Source: Casuarius casuarius (taxonomy: Eukaryota; Chordata; Aves; Casuariiformes; Casuariidae). Taken from it: a stretch of 64,000 nucleotides of DNA. The position numbers and the translations under genes are program-made. The stretch lies in contig PTFA01000091.1 of the NCBI GenBank assembly GCA_003342895.1, positions 3,544,660 through 3,608,659 on the forward strand, in the 5' to 3' direction. The notes under the pieces were generated by a model. It saw nothing but the letters and a program-made list of their open reading frames with translations. It searched no databases and was not told the DNA's origin. Shown piece after piece: positions 13,673 to 25,228 of this stretch (its first letter is position 1; the number at the start of each line of letters is the position of its first letter).

Positions 13673-15159
13673 AAATCATTCTGCGCTGTCCTCCCAGCAA
13701 AATGGGCTGGATTTCGTCTGGGACACGATATACTCCTGTAAGCAAATGCCTTAGGATCAATCCCACTCAATAAGCATGGTAAGGACCTGTGACCCAAATA
13801 ACCTTTTTGGTATCCTTTCAAATTTTTTAGGATCATGTGTCAATTTTATCTTTTTACAGTAGCAACACAAGTGTCATTCCTTTATTCACCTTGTACCTTA
13901 CTCCCAGTGAAACCACTGATACCATCAGTAAAGTGCTGTATGACTCAGTAGGAATCTCTACCTGATCCACAGGAAAGGGTTTGTAATAGGGGAAAGCTCA
14001 CACTTGTATAAATAACTTTGAAAAAACAAGCAAACAAACTTGTAGTTCACATGTCCCAAAGTGCACCTTCCCCCCACCCCCAATAATTTATTTGTTCATC
14101 TAACAATATTTCATATACATTCAATTTTGTTCAAGAAAATGACCAGCATGACTGTTCAAACATGTTGCATAATAAACAGGCCTATAAAAACAGCATGTAG
14201 AAAATCCAATGACATTGAAACACTATGTTCAGAAAATGCAGTCCATTTCAAGAAACATCTTTAAAAAACATTGGCAGCCAAAGTTGTACAGCATGCAGGC
14301 AAAATGCTGCATCAGACAAAAGAAAAATAAAACATTTTTGCAACCAAAAAACTGGGTAAGCAAAAGACCACACCAGCTTGCATACAATTCCAAAAAACAT
14401 ATGTAAGTACAACTAAGCATTCAGCAATAGTCAGCAAAGATACTGTATCACAAATCTGATGCTATGATCATTAGCTGAGATTTCACTTGCCAGTGGAACC
14501 ACTTTTTAAGTAGAAAACTGCTGAAATGCTGGCTATATTTGTTTTCTTACTTCAGAAAACTGGTTTACAAGGACCAAGTTTTTACAGTAGAAATGCAGAT
14601 CAATAGAGAAGATCAGGTTATTCAATTTGAGACAATGACTACCTGGAATTCATTTCTGCTTTTTAGTATAAACACTAGGCCATTTTGACTCTGTTGAAAA
14701 GGAACTGAAGGTTTCATGATGCTAAAGGAGAAGATATTTTTCAGCCTGGATTTGAGCTGAGTATAGCAGACATACTAATCCACATTAGCTGGACTTTTGA
14801 GTGTGTCGTTGAACTAAAAGGTGTGTTATTTCTTATGTGATAGCTGACAGCAATACATAGCTCCTGCTTAGCAATTCATTTCCCCATAGCTCATACTTGC
14901 TATTTTTCTCCTCCTCTGCCAGTATGAGAAATATGCAGCGCACTCTGCATAGAAGGCATGACATTTTACTTGAATCTTTAATATGAATGTTTAATCTCCC
15001 ATTGGGAAATAAGTGATTCAATTACATTTATCAAGTTCGGTAGAAGATCTTTATTTTAATGCACTACAAACTCTCTCACAGCACCCTGGATTTTCATAAT
15101 ACTGTCATATATTAAACAATCTGCTTGAAAATACCTTCAGAAAGTAGTTGATTATGTTT

Positions 15160-15265
15160 ATGAATTAGCTCCCTTTTATAGATGGAGAAGGTTTAGTTTA
15201 CTTATGTGCAGCGATAGGAAAAAACGGGATTAGTCTGGCTGGGCAGTCTGCCCTTCTCCCCTGAG
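15160..15265 (-). mobile_element. MIR/CORE-SINE-like remnant
   Basis: The plus strand shows 'cccttttatagatggagaagg', an 'acttatgtgcag' block, and 'gggattagtctggctgggcagtctgccc', which resemble the reverse-complement MIR core and its flank. It is short and diverged. Confidence 0.4.
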
Positions 15266-18007
15266 TTCACTATGAGCCTCATTATAATTAGGCAAGAAAC
15301 NGAATAAAGATTCCTATTTGTGGACTACTGGGCTTGTTGGGAAAATAAGTTAAAGGCCAACATGCTAGTGAGATATAAAAGTTCTGTGCAGAAGGATGAC
15401 TGGATATAGGCATGACTAATGCAGAAAACAGAGCGCGCAGCAGTGCATACAAACCTGCCTCATTACGATAGTTCTCTTGCAAGCTATTAGGCGCCTTTTC
15501 CCACTGTCACTTGGCAAACAAGGACACTGCATTGTGGAGGTCCCAAATACGCTTTGAGCTTAGTGCACCTTCTTGAAGGCTGGCTGGCTTTCCTTTTTGG
15601 CCCTGTTGACACACACAATCATTCAGAAAGAACTGGCATCAACAGCCTGGCCTACTGATTTGATTCTCAACATTGTGTCTTCCTTATCCAAACAGTATTA
15701 AGAAAGGAAAGAGTATAAAAGTATCTCTGAGTAGGATACAGAGTTAATTACCAAGCACGGATTCTGCATGAGACGGCTGAAATCNTCCTTGAGCAAATCA
15801 CCTGAATTGGGTCACTGCCTCAGTATCTTTATTTTCAAATGGAGTTCATAATAAAAAAAACCCATTCATACATGAGCATTAGTTAACGTGACGCTAACAG
15901 ACATACCTAGAACTACGTGACTTCTGCTTCAATAAACCAATGAGATCTTTTTTTAACTGCCTTCAAATAGTATATGATACTCAAGTCCTTCATGTTACCT
16001 TTCATGAAACTGAAAAAAGTCAGGCAGATACATTTTGCAAGTAAGACTGGAAAAGCTCAGTGAAATCCATCTACTGAGTCTGATGAGTAGAAAAGCAGGA
16101 AGTATTTCTAGTTTAATCTTTTCTCTTTTAAATGCTATGAATTTTCAAGATGTTAAAGCCTGGCAAAGGAAAATATTATTTTATACAATGCATAATTTAT
16201 CCTTGGACTTGGCAGAATGAAATTCAAAAAAAAATGAGCAGACATTTATTTGGGTAATGGGAAAACCTTAGAGTATTTGGGATTTGAATAATGTTGCAAA
16301 ATATATAAAACCTTAAAATTTTAAGATACTAAATCTGAATGAACATTAACCCTGGAAACTGGAATACTGACCTATTCCTGCTCCTGGAAGAAAACAGGCT
16401 GGTGATTCACTTAGACTCAGCCAGTGTAAATCAGAAGCCAGCTAACTATTAAGTGCTGGCAGCTCTCAACACTTCACAGGAGAGATGATGTGCTCCACTC
16501 AGGCTGGAGAGCTCAGCTGTTGCTCTCAGTGGAGGGAACAGTGGGATGCCCCACACTCCCCGGCAAGGTTTCATTCAGGACACATCAATCAAAAGAGCAG
16601 TGCAGTCCAGTGGATGTGACTTGGAGGAAAAATCAACATGCTCCACTGTGTTCTTACTTCCCATCTGACCACCTTCTTATTTTGTAAACTCCCTGGATCT
16701 CTCTCGTTCTCTTACAGTACTTCACACAACAGAGCCCTCATCCTAGAAGGATTTTACCTGCAATGACAGCTGGCAGGCCGACGGGGAATCTATTGTACTG
16801 CTAGTCTTTTTGACAGAGACTTTCAGCTTCTGTGGCTGTAACTCCTATACTAGTGCCAAGTTCACTTTTAATTAAAAAAAAAAAAAGGCTCTTTAAATCT
16901 GCACTCTACTTTTTGAAACTTGTCAGTCCAAATGTCCATAAAGATGACAAGTGCCTATAATCCTACTTGCAACAAGGGAACGGGGCAATTTTTATGCAGA
17001 TATTCTCTGTTGAGTGAGCCAAACAAATTATGAATATACTCTTGCTGGGAAGCAGAGGTGTGGCTAGGATCAGGCTTGCTCGACACTGAGGTCTGAGTCT
17101 GTCTAGAATCCCCAGACAGGGAGAGGTTCTTCAGCTTCTGTTTGATGAAAAAGAAGGAAGATGAGGCAAAGATTAAATTATTCTGACCTCTGGCTCTCAT
17201 AGGCAGGAGCACTGTGCTTCAAAGGTGACCATTCCCAACTATCTAGATGTTGCCACCAGCACACTGACTTCTTTACTCTAACCACACAAGTTTAGATTAT
17301 ATTGCTATTTCAGAATTGCTCTTTAATGACTGATCCATTTCTTCAGCCTACGTAGAGCTTCACAATAATCCCCTTAGTGACAGCATGAAACCTCAACAAA
17401 TCTAAAATTACTGGAGAGCCACTGTGTAAATCTCCCAGCTGCAAAGCAGAGATGGCACAAATGACCTTACTGGTCCATGTGAAGTTATAAAATAGGTATA
17501 CAAATAGTGTTGGACAGCAAATGCAGTGAAGATATTAAATCTTGCTATCTAGTCTTGCTCAATTTAATGGACATTTTTCAAGTGTTTCAGAGTTCAGGTT
17601 TGGTTCAAATAAATGTCCCATGTATTTGAATCCCATGAGACTGAAAACCTTGGCTATGAGTCTCACATCAAGCTGGTGTTGTCTGAGCCAATACTACTTA
17701 GTGAATCTGCTCAAAGGCTTGATTTCCTGCTTTGAGATTAGCAGGATCTCCAGTAAAGGGTACCTTGTACGAGGTTTCCTAGATGTTCTAATATTGCAGA
17801 ACAATATTAATGCATTGAGAACAGAGCCAAATGTAGGGGAAAAATTAACCAGCCTGCCCTGCCTCTGTGAACAGTCTACACAAAAACTCTTTCTTGCATG
17901 TATTGATTGAAATAATTCTCTGATGTGTGAACAAAGCTGTGGAATATGAAAAGCCTGTTAACAATGCCCAGTCATTTTAGGAGCCTTGCAATGCAGATAG
18001 GCATCTA

Positions 18008-18160
18008 CTGGGATTTTCCAAAAGCACCTAAGCAGGTTAGGCACTTAACTTCCAGGGAAGGCTTTCAGGAGTTAGTCAGTCAGTTGGGGGTTTTCACCAA
18101 AGCTGTGATGTATTTATTATCATCTGGCACTAAACACGCTGGTAAATCTGGCCCCAACAC
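18008..18160. repeat. Ancient sauropsid repeat with a near-palindromic core
   Basis: It contains 'ggattttccaaaagcaccta', 'aggttaggcacttaacttcc', then 'ggcactaaacacgctggtaaatctggcccc'. The pattern 'gattttcaaaagcacctaa..gagttaggcacttaactcccattga' is common in turtle and crocodilian DNA. The family name is not assigned. Confidence 0.5.
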
Positions 18161-18779
18161 CTATTCATAATTTAACCAGGAGTTCTTGACCTGAAATCGA
18201 GACTTAGACCCATCTACTCTTTTCCTTTCACTTTGAGCTCAAAACTACCTTACAATGGTAGTGCTTTATTAGCATCCTGGACAGGTAAAATGCTGTTTCT
18301 ATAGTTGTGAATTGCATTTACACCTCAGGTTTACACCCTTCCCGATCCCAGAGCTATATAAAGCAACGGTACTGCAAGAAATTATAAGAATCAGAGCCTA
18401 CTTTTGCAAATTTTCAGGCAGTGTGCTAGCTGAAAATATTTGTTTGCAAGAGAAAAGAAGTCTCATTCATGCATAAATAAAAGACACAGAAGACTAAAAT
18501 TCTCTTGACACTGGGGATGTACTACTGAATGAGAGATGAATGAACAATGATTCCTCATCAGTAATATCAAGGTGCCTTTTCAAGGTCCTATCCTATAAAA
18601 GCTAACCTTCTCCTAAGCCCTTTCCAAGCCAGTAGATATTCAGCAAAGCACAGAAGCTGACACTGAGACATGAGTAAAGGCTTATGTGTTGTTTCAAGGA
18701 AGCTGCATTCTTACTTGGCAGGCTCAGGAGGAGTTATGTCAAGAGCTGCTTATTTCTAATATTATACAGAGAATTCCTC

Positions 18780-20290
18780 CCACTATTTATTCCAGATGCT
18801 GAACTGTTGATTTATTTATTTACTTGGATTAGCTATATTAAAATATAGCATGCTTCCAAATGCTTTTCTCCCAAATTCCCAAAGGATGGTCCTTTCTCAT
18901 GGGGATGTACATCCTTAAGTCATTTAATGGGCTTAACTCCCACTGCTCTGAGTGAGGATAAAATTCCTGCCCCTAGGGTACCTAGGAACTGATAGAAGGC
19001 TTAATATTTTGCATTGAAGTAGTCAGAAGAGGAGTGTGGCATAACACCTGGCAGGGAGGCAGCAAAACGGCTGCAGCTTTTCCAGTGACTATGGTACTGC
19101 AGTACCTTAGGATGTGACTACTGCAAGCACATGAGCAAAGAGATTTTGAGTTTTTAAATGGTCCTCTGCTGGCCTCAGAACAATAAGGAGAATAAACAGT
19201 TGAGTACCTCTTTGAGCTTCACTTAATGATGTCTCACCTAATTTTGAGGTTTTTTTTGATCTGCATCAAAGCACAGAGACCTTCCAAAGAAACATAAGAT
19301 GACTGCAAATTTTCATTTGGTTTTGTATGGGGATAAGGAGGTTGGTTGTACAAAAAAAGAAAAATTCTGGTGGGTCTCTGAAACTAGGTGGAATGCAGTC
19401 ATTTGGATCAAGTTTTTCTTGGCAATGGAATTCCCTGAAATCCAAAGCACAAAGGGAAACTTAGAGAGTGACTCCAAGCAGGGCAAAAGCCAAGGGAATG
19501 TTTTTGCCAAGCTCCGTGAGCTGAACTGACTGCGTCTCCAGACAGGCTGAGGGCAAGCAGACTTGCGGGCATTATGGAAGACCAAATCCCCACCTGGTGC
19601 AGCTCAGGAATGAGGACAATGGGGCTGCCCAGCTGAAGATGTGATCCAAGCAGCTGCCTGTCCTCTTCGGGAAGGAGTGCAGGACCTCTCCAAACTGGGA
19701 CCTGGAGATGAACAAGAGAGGCAAGACGTAGTAGAAAAACATTCTTGTCCAAGTTCCTTATTGAAGAGTAAGCAGAGATCTGTAAACACTGACCCTAGAC
19801 CTGACCCTCCCCACCTCAGCTCTTTTGGCTGCTGAATCAACTTATTTAGCTTAAAAANCCAAAATTATATCACTGAAGTGGCTGTGAAGTTGGAGCTGTC
19901 TGAAAGTATCCGTGCTGAAATCACTATAGGATTGCTCTCTCTTTCTCCCCATTACACTTAAAAATCGGAGCAAATGGAACTTTAAAACAGGGGAATACCA
20001 TGAAAAATAAGGCCTTTAAGATGTCAGGCAAATCCCTTGCAGAGGACAGACTCCTGGAAGAGCACTGGGTGCTCACCATCCGCTCAAGTCATTCACAGNT
20101 TTTAAGGGGCTACCAGCACTCAAAGACATCACTCCTCAAAAGATCTGGCCCTGCTTTACAGCATGCTATTTGTTTCACCTGGATCCTTTCAACTGTTGTA
20201 GCACCTACTACCACCTCCCAATAAAATGAGCAAGATCCCATTAGCAGAGCCACGAGTTTGCCAGCCTGTGTTACTAGTCACGTCAGTCCT
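18780..20290 (-). other. ADRA1A: Probable ADRA1A 3' UTR with candidate polyadenylation signals
   Basis: Reading the minus strand downstream of the stop, no AATAAA was found by eye for about 1.4 kb. An ATTAAA occurs at 18928-18923. A tight cluster of AATAAA hexamers follows at 18820-18811 and 18791-18786. The cluster makes a plausible poly(A) site and a 3' UTR of about 1.5 kb, but further candidates exist at about 18269-18264 and 18119-18114. The small open frames in this stretch, on both strands, look like chance. The end point is an inference without transcript data. Confidence 0.35.
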
Positions 20291-20811
20291 TTAGACGTCC
20301 TCCCCATTTTCACTGAGGGAGATGGTATGTATTTTAATGGTTGGCACTTTACGATTTTCCCGGAGAACATTCCCTGAAGTGCCTGCACAGCAGCATTCCT
20401 GTAGGAAACCTTTACTTTTCACTTTGGCAGCAGTACAGCTAGACTTGTCTTTAGAGACTGCATTTTTTGTAGGCATGCTTTGCACAGTGGAGAATATCTT
20501 CCATTCGCAGACCCCGTCGGACTTGGAAATCCTATAGAAGGTTTCGCCCGAGCCAACAGGGATACGGACCACACCTTTGTGACTCTCCATGNTTTGGCTA
20601 GCAGGATGGTTGAGGTTGAAATTTGGGGATTGCTTCTTTGCNGTTTGCTTTCTTGGAAGACACTGGGCTTTCAGGACATTTTGGAACGCTTTCTTAAACT
20701 CTTGACTTGAGCATGGGTAGATTATGGGGTTGATGCAGCTGTTTAAATAGCCAAGCCAAAATGTTATTTTAAAAAGTGTGTCCGGGGGTTTGATTGCAGG
20801 AAAGAAAGAAC
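20291..20811 (-). CDS. ADRA1A: Alpha-1A adrenergic receptor, coding exon 2 (last two bases of codon 295 to residue 467 and stop)
   Basis: This exon completes the receptor: extracellular loop 3, helix 7 (about 306-329) and the long cytoplasmic tail. The acceptor reads ttttag|GT, so codon 295 is rebuilt as GGT (Gly), a phase-1 junction, and the frame stays open to TAA at 20293-20291. F308 and F312 (alpha-1 antagonist-binding positions), N318 and the N322-P323-xx-Y326 motif are present. The helix-8 region FKKAFQNVL is intact. C345, a membrane-proximal palmitoylation candidate, is kept, but the second cysteine of the human CLC motif is Pro347 here (codon CCA). The tail keeps the conserved VRIPVGS.ETFYRIS block and ends [11 protein letters not shown], where human ends GEEV. 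The full protein is 467 residues, against 466 in human. Two ambiguous bases fall here: 20642 gives codon ACN, which is Thr351 whatever the base, and 20592 leaves residue 368 unresolved (Asn, Ser, Thr or Ile). Confidence 0.96.
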
Positions 20812-23800
20812 CTAAAATGGAAAATACACAGAGTATTAAGGCAAAGGCAATGAGAAATTGCGGATAACCAAAGAAACTTAAACACTGGAAAAAATAAATA
20901 AGATTCAGTTCCGTCCTGGAAAACTGATGACTCAAAGCCTAATTCTTTCAGGAACGAGCCTTTCAGAAGGTATGGTGTTGTACAATTACAGGACATTATA
21001 TCAGAGATCAATTCAAGACATCTATTTTATTATACAAGCATTGTATCTTCCCATTTACAGCCAGAGAGCCAAGCAAGAGGCATGATATCAAGTGAAAAAG
21101 GAAAATTCCTTCCTCCAGGACTTCTAGTTTAAGATTAGTTAGCCAAGTAACAATCATATCAAGGAGGTCATCAAAAGGGATTTGAAATGGCAAGAAAATT
21201 ACCATTTCAGAAGCCAGACTAAGTGAAAAGTAGAATTACTGGGTTGACTGCATTCCAGCTAGAGTCTTACAAGATGATAAAGTACTGGGTGCTCAGTTTC
21301 CCTTGAAACTTTTTGAAAAATTTCATTTTCCACATTTTTCTGCCTCATGGAATGCATCCAAAATTCAGATCCATTAAAGGAAAAGTGCCTTCTTATCTCA
21401 ATGAACACTGGATCAGGTCTCACGGGCAGCCACTCATGGAAACTGGTATATACTTGCAAGGTTATCTCCCACGGAGACAATTTAAAGAGGAAGAACTAGA
21501 TGACTTCTTAGTAAGGAAAGTACTGTAGGCCTTTTTTTTCTATAAACTGCAGGATAACGTACAAAAAAATTAAATTGTTTCACAAAGATTTTCAGCAAAT
21601 CAATGACAGGCAAAAATATTTGTCCTCAGTGTCTTGGTACAACAGCCAGCTGCATGTGACCATGTCAATTGAAAATGAAATTGCAGTACTAATTTCCTTT
21701 TCTTTTACAGTAGATTACAATATATGATTGATAACATGGAATTCAATTATACAAGATATCTGGTGACTTAAAATCTTGTTCTTTGGTTAATATTTGGTGG
21801 AAAAGGAAACTGTTTCATGAATGTGCATTACAAATAATGTACTGAAAACTTCAGAAACTTTAGTCTGGATCTGTTCCAACGACAGGAGATCAATTTTGAT
21901 AACTGCCAAAAAGTCAAATTTTGACAGATGTTCCTCTCCTCACATACTGATGCCCTCCTTAATTGTCTCATACAGAGTAGAACATCCCAATGTTGAAAAG
22001 AATCACTAGAGAAAATATCTCATTTTTCTAAGGATTTGGAAATGAAATGGACTTACACAAACCAAATTTAGATAACATAAGAATCGAGAGTCATTAAATA
22101 CACAGTTGGAGTGACTGCAGAAATTCATCTTGTATTTCTCCTGTCTGAAGTCAGGATCATCTCAGCGTATAGCACTCTTGGGAAGGACTTACTGAAACTG
22201 TTCTTGAAAAACCTTCAAACCTTAAAAACCTTTCGGAGATGCTAGAGCCTTCCCAGACAATCTGTTCCTCCTCTTCTCCACCGCAACCATTGGGAACATT
22301 TTTTGTAATGCCAATTGTTTAACTACAATTTGAGCTCATTACTGCTTTCATAAGCAAGTGCTTAACTTTAAATGATTTGAATAGAATGGCAGCAAATGCT
22401 TGCAAGATTTACTCATGTTATTATAAAGCTACATAGACATATTTAGGATACCAAAGAATCACCGCTGTTGCTTATGGAGAATTGTTTAGAAGTTTGTTGC
22501 TCTTGCTTCCTGAATGACACTGGAAACCAGCCATTGTAACAAGATCCTGTAGTTCTCTTATTTGGTTCTTCTCTTTGCTTAGAAATAAAAGCAATATTGT
22601 CTGAATGTGAATGAAACAGAAAACTGAACTCCATGTGATATTGTGGTGGGAATAAGTAGTAACAGTACTTCTAGGACCAATTTTTCAAAACAGATCCTCT
22701 AGGACCGAAAAAAGAGAAAAAAGTTTTCCTGTATGTTGTCAAGGGAAAAGCTGTTCATTACTTTCATTGCTTGGCTCCATTAAAAAAAAAGTGGTTCTAT
22801 CTTTCCAAAAGTCAGTAATTAGTTTGGATAGCCTATCATGGGCATAGGAAGCACTATAATTTCCCAGAAAATGTAACTGGCTTCTTTTAGGCTTATAGTC
22901 AAGTTTATAAGGAACAGAACTTCTAACGCTGACACATGCTTCTCTTCCTGCCTTCTCCAAAAAAATTATAAGCATGTCCATATTGGAAGAAATACTATGG
23001 AAAATTAAGGCATCAATGCATTTGTCATCCTTTACTGTTTATTTATGTCTGTAAGCAGATCCTAAGTATTACAGGGCTTGATCTATTAGCTGGACCTCGC
23101 CTGATTTAGGAAAAGTGGATCGTGCAATCAGAGGGACTTCTAATTTAACTCTGAGAGCTGCTGAATTTGGGCTTGATTTTTTCTTCCCATCTTTGTCAAG
23201 CATAGCTACAGAGAGTGCAGAAAATGCTTTCGAGCAGCAAAAGCCAGAGAGGAATTCTCAGGGTGTTTTTGCCTGTGTGAGAATGTATCAAAATACTGCC
23301 TGAACCAGAGACACAAATAGTGCAGAGTGATTAATGACTTGCTCATTCTGCTTCTGCTGAACATGGTCTCGGCTGTGAAACATGAAGCAATGTCTTCTTG
23401 CCATGGCAGCAACTCTGAGTGGAACTGATGGGCCCAGAGGACATGCTGCTGTCAAGGAAGAAATAGGAGGTGTGGCAGGGTGAGAAGTGCTCCAGTTAAC
23501 TTTGACTTGGGAGAGGTCCCTTAGGACCCTGGCCATCTGGAGCATGTTAGAGCAACCACTATTTTGCAGATAGATTAGACTGAGTCAGAATACCCAGAGG
23601 CTCTGCAGAACATACCAAAGGAGCTTGCTATGTGTATTCGAGCCGTTGAACCTCTAATTCCAATTCCAGTTACAGCTTGGGCATCAAACATGAGTCTCAG
23701 TGCCTCCATGACTGCTCCTGTGTTGCTCAAAGCCATCTGGGCAGAGCAGTTTCACTATTAGTTTAACACGGACCAGTTTTTAAGACCAAAAATGTTGTGC

Positions 23801-24214
23801 AGAAGAAAGAAAATGTTATTTTGCAATAAAACGTAAGTTAGGAGCTGTGTCCACTATCTAGAATTTTTCTCAGCACATTAATACTGCTCTCCTTCAAGGA
23901 AAAACAAGCCCAAGACACTGGCAGATGAAAAATAAAAAGGCTTCTAGATACCCAAATCTCACTGAATTACTTCTCTGTTTCCACATGTAAGTGCAGCATA
24001 TCCACTGTTTTCCCAATTAATGTAAAGGCAAAAGGTGAAACAAATCCAGGTTTAGGCGGTCAGCTCTATGAGGCTGAGTGTAATAATGGATAAACAACAA
24101 TAACAATTCCTGTTTGCTGCAACTTCTGGCTCACCTTAAATGGAATGCTAATGCTTTGCCAAACTGTTAAAAATAGAAAATAGCCAGTGTCAGAATCTTT
24201 CTCTTGCTCTTTTC

Positions 24215-24240
24215 TTTTTTTTTTTTTGGGGGGGGGGGNG
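24215..24240. repeat. Poly-T/poly-G tract with an ambiguous base
   Basis: T13 followed by about 11 G and an N at 24239; sequencing errors are likely here. Confidence 0.9.
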
Positions 24241-24489
24241 AAGGGGAATCTGCATGCTAATTTATTAATGTAACCTTTTTTGGCTCATCGGTTTGAGATT
24301 TCCTGTCTTGCAACAACACACTGCCAGGGAAAAGGATATGGAGTAATTTTAACAGCATACAAACTTTGCCATCTTTAGACCCCATCACGCATTGTCCTTA
24401 ACTTTTTCATTACCATGGTAGATGCAGCTTGGGCTTTAGGACAGGAACTCTGCTCTGCCATGCATCTGGTCATGCCAGTCAGTGGTGTT

Positions 24490-24545
24490 TCATAAATTTA
24501 CACCAGCTAAAGCTCCATCTATAGGCTTAATTAAAACTGTACGTT
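24490..24545. repeat. Ancient repeat fragment in the ADRA1A intron
   Basis: 'aaatttacaccagctaaagctccat' is the typical word of the 'tttacaccagctgaagatctggcc' repeat group. Short and diverged. Confidence 0.35.
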
Positions 24546-25211
24546 GTCCTGTGAATGAAACAGTACTAACACCAGTAGGAAAAAATATTGTAAGTAGCAT
24601 CTTGAAAGGACTGAGAGTGGAACTGACTGTCAACGGACCCAATATGTAACAGAGGTAGATGTAAAACCAAAGCAGAAATAATTTGGACCCTCTTCTCATG
24701 GATGCTGAAACCATCATCAACTTCCAGANCAACATAAATCAAATTCAGCATGTCAAAACCTTGAGCCACTGAATTATTGCATAAAGTGGGTAAAATATTT
24801 CACTCTCTGCATCTTCTCCATACTTTGCAGGATTGTTGTGAGGAAATATTGACATGTTTGTATTTGTTTTATGCATTCAGATAGCCAAAGAAAGCAATTC
24901 CATCCTATTGCAGACACCTCGATACCTATAGTTTACAAACTTTACCTAAGCTCTTCTGTTAGCTATCTGATTATCTGGAAAAAGGGGGAAAATACTACAT
25001 TCCCCAGGTTCCCTAGGTTAAGAACCTATTACATACAGTCTTTTTCTTCTGGCTCTTTCACATTCTGCGATGTGGCTGTTGTGATTAATATCAGTGGCTG
25101 ATGTACCTGGTAGCAAGTAGAAGTTATTTTCAAACAGTGCTGCTAAGCCTGGTGATAAAGTGCGCTAAAACCTCTAAATGGGCAGTGGCTGGTAGCTCAA
25201 AGTAGAAATAA

Positions 25212-25228
25212 TTTTTTTTTTTTTTTTT
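25212..25228. repeat. Poly-T tract (T17)
   Basis: Homopolymer in the ADRA1A intron. Confidence 0.9.

Larger units (their letters stand above)
1..18007. other. Gene-free region downstream of ADRA1A
   Basis: AT-rich, unique-looking DNA with scattered old repeats and simple repeats, which are listed separately. Open frames are at most 175 codons, none shows a recognisable domain, and the longest (minus strand, 9394-9921) runs through a TG/TA microsatellite. No tRNA B-box, snRNA or rRNA motif was noticed. In mammals the next gene on this side is DPYSL2 in convergent orientation, but no DPYSL2 exon was recognised here. Confidence 0.6.

Noticed and set aside
1..20290. DPYSL2 3' end, expected on this side from mammalian gene order
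   Set aside because: No exon encoding dihydropyrimidinase-like sequence was recognised on either strand.
20812..20935. Open frame running 41 codons upstream of exon 2, hydrophobic and helix-like, in frame with helix 7
   Set aside because: It is the pyrimidine-rich tail of the intron, which naturally translates to Phe, Leu, Ile and Ser. A clear acceptor at 20812 and a matching donor at exon 1 explain the gene.
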